From Leucocoprinus leucothites (lineage: Eukaryota; Basidiomycota; Agaricomycetes; Agaricales; Agaricaceae), in assembly GCA_013368445.1 (NCBI GenBank), contig JAACJO010000002.1, forward strand, positions 372,001-436,000: 64,000 nt of DNA, written 5' to 3'. How positions within the stretch are numbered: position 1 is the stretch's first letter; every line of letters begins with the position of its first letter. The position numbers were made by a program, and so were the translations under genes. Below, piece by piece: positions 61,578 through 64,000 of this stretch. The notes below the pieces were generated by a model, which saw only the letters and a list, made by a program, of their open reading frames with translations, ran no database searches and had not been told where the DNA came from.

Positions 61578-63985
61578 TCAGCCTCTATTCTGAGTATGAG
61601 AAATGAGAGTGTGCTCACCGCCTTTGGAGACCTCCGCACGAGCGTCGTTCATGGGGGACTCGGGTCTTTGCCTCTTACGGTTCGTCTTCGTATCTCTCCA
61701 AAGGCCAACTGGTGCGCCAGGGTCATCAAGGCATTGAGGACAGAACCATTCACCGTCGGGGACAGCACTGAGAGGAGGGTTTAGGCACTCGAGATGCCAT
61801 GGAGCATCACACTGGAACCAGAGTTGAGTTTGATAGCCAATTAAGGATTAGTTTCGAGGTCACCTTGTCGCATTCCAAAGGATCACCATCATCCCTTTTA
61901 CACCCAACACATTCTTGAGGAGGCTGGACATCGATAGGATGCCTCGGGAGATCGGAAAATTTGTCGTCGTTGGGCTTTGCTAGAAGCACCGTTGTATTCT
62001 GTCCAGGGGCAATGCTGTAAAGCCGATTCGGTCTCCACTCTCCGCCCAAAGCATAATTGAAGACCCACTCAATGATTTCAATCTCCTGTAAGGGGATGTT
62101 CTTTGTTGGCTTGGTTGAACTTTTGGGCTCATCAACACCGAGGCCTAGTTCTCCGTTCGCGGCATTCTGTCCGTAACAAACGGTCATGGGTGTCCCATCA
62201 TCGTCAGGCGTGATCAGCCAGTGCGTCACACCACCGGAGCGTGCGAGTGAAATCTTACACCCCCTGAACAGATGGACGTTAGTTACAGCAGCACATTAAA
62301 ACCTCTTGGGACAGACTGACATGATATCCTGGATAAAGCGGAAAGTAGAATAAGGGGAACCGGACGATCCTGTATGTATGACGTTAATGATAAGAAATTC
62401 GGGCTGGATATTTTTACTTGCCCTCTCCACTGTTTTTCCACTGATGGCAGTGAGAACGTTGAGTAAGTATAAAGTGCTCTGAAAAGCCATACCTTTCCAG
62501 CCATGTAGTACAACCCTTGTTTATCTATTACCACAGAACTCGTTGGTCCAGCAGAAATAGCAGAAGCAAGTGATGCATCATTCGAGCCCGAGAACTGGTA
62601 TTTTAACTATTAGCGACAGAGGATAGAAGTGAAAAAAACGTATGTTATACCTGTGGGACTGGCTTAGGCTTGAGAATGTCGACTTGGTTTCCGAGTCCGA
62701 GTCGGCAGTAGCCATTATAACCCCAGACATAAACAACACTGCAGGCACAAAGTCAATATTACCGAGAAATCGAAAGACGCGTTGGGATCACAACAACGTG
62801 CGCACCCTGTATCATCGAGCGCTAAGCTGTGCTGTTGTCCTGACGCAATCTGCACGATCTTCTTCCCATCGAGTTCTTTGACATATACTATTTGAGATCA
62901 TCAGTGAGAAGTCCAATAAAAGATACTATGAATCACTCAACTGGGCCTATCTTCGATGTCGAAGGCAGTTTTATTTCCGGTCGTGATTCGCTCTCCAGTC
63001 GTTCCATTTCCAAGCTGACCTTTCTCTGCGCTGCCGAAGGAGAACACTGGCGACAGACAAGTCAGAAAGGATAGGTATTAGCGGCTAGAATTCTCTCATA
63101 CCCTTTCCAGCGTCTGTCAAGACAAGAGAGAATGAGATTCCAGCTGAAGCCTGCACGACACGCTCCTTATTGCCACCGTGCGTGACATTAACGGCCTTGA
63201 ACTGCGGAACTTCGGGACAAGTAGAGTGGCCACACTATCTCAACGCTCAGAACGCATAACAATGATCACTCAAGACGTAAAGTGCCTACCTGACCCAAGT
63301 TATTCACTCCAGCAGACCAGACGCTCCCGTCGCTTCCGACCAAAAGCGTGTGGTTTCTGCCACACGCAGCATGAACGAACTTGGTCCCCTTGGCAGCGCC
63401 TAGCTCACTGGCTTTCACCATCCTCGGCGCGTTCTCTGAGATGTATTCCTCGCCGGAGACGCCCAGACAACTGAATCCATTCCTTCCAAACAACCACGCG
63501 TTCCCGTCGACGTCGATGGCGACAAAGTGGCAGCTAGCACATGATGTGTGCACTGAAGTTATTCTGACGTTCACAAGGGATCGTAGGATATGAGGTTCCA
63601 GTAAGTCGGGGTTTCTGTCACACCAGAAAGCGGGAGCGTAAGTCAAGAGTTGTACATGGTTGAAATTGATGTCGAATGGCCGGTGCCGCGGAAATACTCA
63701 CAGGGGCTCTCCTGTTTCTGGGTTTGTAGACCCAGTGCGGTCCTTGCGTCCTAGTCGAGGCCTACGGGGTCATGAAGCAACACGGAGAGTCGGTTGGTTG
63801 AAATTCTACGAGTGTGAGAAAACCCAAACGTACCAGTCCGTTCCACCACATATCAGCACTGTGTAAAGGGGTATAATAATGAGCACCTAGAGGCAATGCT
63901 GACAATGATTGTACATACACCTGCCCCACTGTTGTGAGTCGGAGGCTGTTTTGTCGTTTGTAGCGGCGGATTTAGTTGCACTCAT
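61578..63985 (-). CDS. RCC1-repeat protein with a C-terminal PHD finger
   Basis: The start ATG 63985 gives MSATKSAATNDKTASDSQQW, 15 bp from the window edge. RCC1-type blades follow over several exons: HFVAIDVDGNAWLFGRNGFS, FVHAACGRNHTLLVGSDGSV, SAGVNNLGQ, VFSFGSAEKGQLGNG, KKIVQIASGQQHSLALDDTG, VYVWGYNGYCRLGLGN and TVCYGQNAANGELGLG. The end is a PHD finger: CVGCKRDDGDPLECDKCDAP joined after a 50-bp intron to WHLECLNPPLSAVPDGEWFC and PQC, with the C4HC3 ligands present. The last residues are basic (NRKRQRPESP). PHD fingers of this form commonly read histone H3 tails, so a chromatin-linked role is inferred for a propeller-plus-reader protein. Stop TGA at 61578-61580. RCC1 proper lacks a PHD finger, so this is a different gene. 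Confidence 0.88.
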
Positions 63986-64000
63986 GATGTTGGTGGTTGA

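Overview
The window is nuclear DNA of a filamentous basidiomycete, most likely an Agaricomycete. Genes are split by many short GT-AG introns, mostly 45-60 bp. The content fits that group: a basidiomycete-type laccase, fungal multi-pass membrane families, a MYND protein, a class II microsomal P450, a fungalysin-type propeptide and a vacuolar/ER M28 peptidase. There are two nuclear tRNA genes and no operons. Exon joins below were worked out by hand from splice signals, reading frame and family motifs; where given, the summed exon length is divisible by three unless stated.

Layout. 1-6.4 kb: the tail of one gene, a 931-bp terminal-inverted-repeat element, a DUF6533-like membrane protein and a 3-kb gene-poor stretch with one degraded fragment. 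6.4-12.8 kb: deoxyribose-phosphate aldolase diverging from the mitochondrial disaggregase HSP78, then a seven-pass membrane protein and an orphan ORF. 12.9-17 kb: tRNA-Gly, a 14-exon laccase, and a small secreted protein diverging from it. 18.8-27 kb: a multi-pass membrane protein, tRNA-Ile, and a 1,677-residue ankyrin/RCC1/BTB protein resembling IBTK. 27.5-35.4 kb: three paralogues of an unrecognised family. Copy A is broken, with an 821-bp TA-flanked element in its reading frame; copy B looks intact; copy C faces the other way, has a long low-complexity tail and carries one frameshift. 36-45 kb: an RRM nucleolar protein (NOL8-like), a VPS28 relic, a secreted protein made only of a fungalysin propeptide domain, a MYND protein and TGS1. 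45.7-64 kb: an FAD monooxygenase, nucleoporin NUP35/53, a P450, an M28 metallopeptidase and an RCC1+PHD protein, all on the minus strand and separated by 0.5-2.7 kb spacers.

Functional picture. Most recognisable genes are housekeeping: mitochondrial proteostasis, snRNA cap hypermethylation, nuclear pore, nucleolus and the secretory/vacuolar system. Among them lie oxidative and secreted functions (laccase, P450, FAD monooxygenase, secreted proteins). They are not arranged as a convincing biosynthetic cluster.

The most interesting parts are the three-paralogue locus with a transposon insertion whose target site can be read against the intact paralogue, the propeptide-only fungalysin-like protein, and the VPS28 relic. 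Several single-base frame breaks fall between 33 and 45 kb, so assembly error must be excluded before any is called biological.
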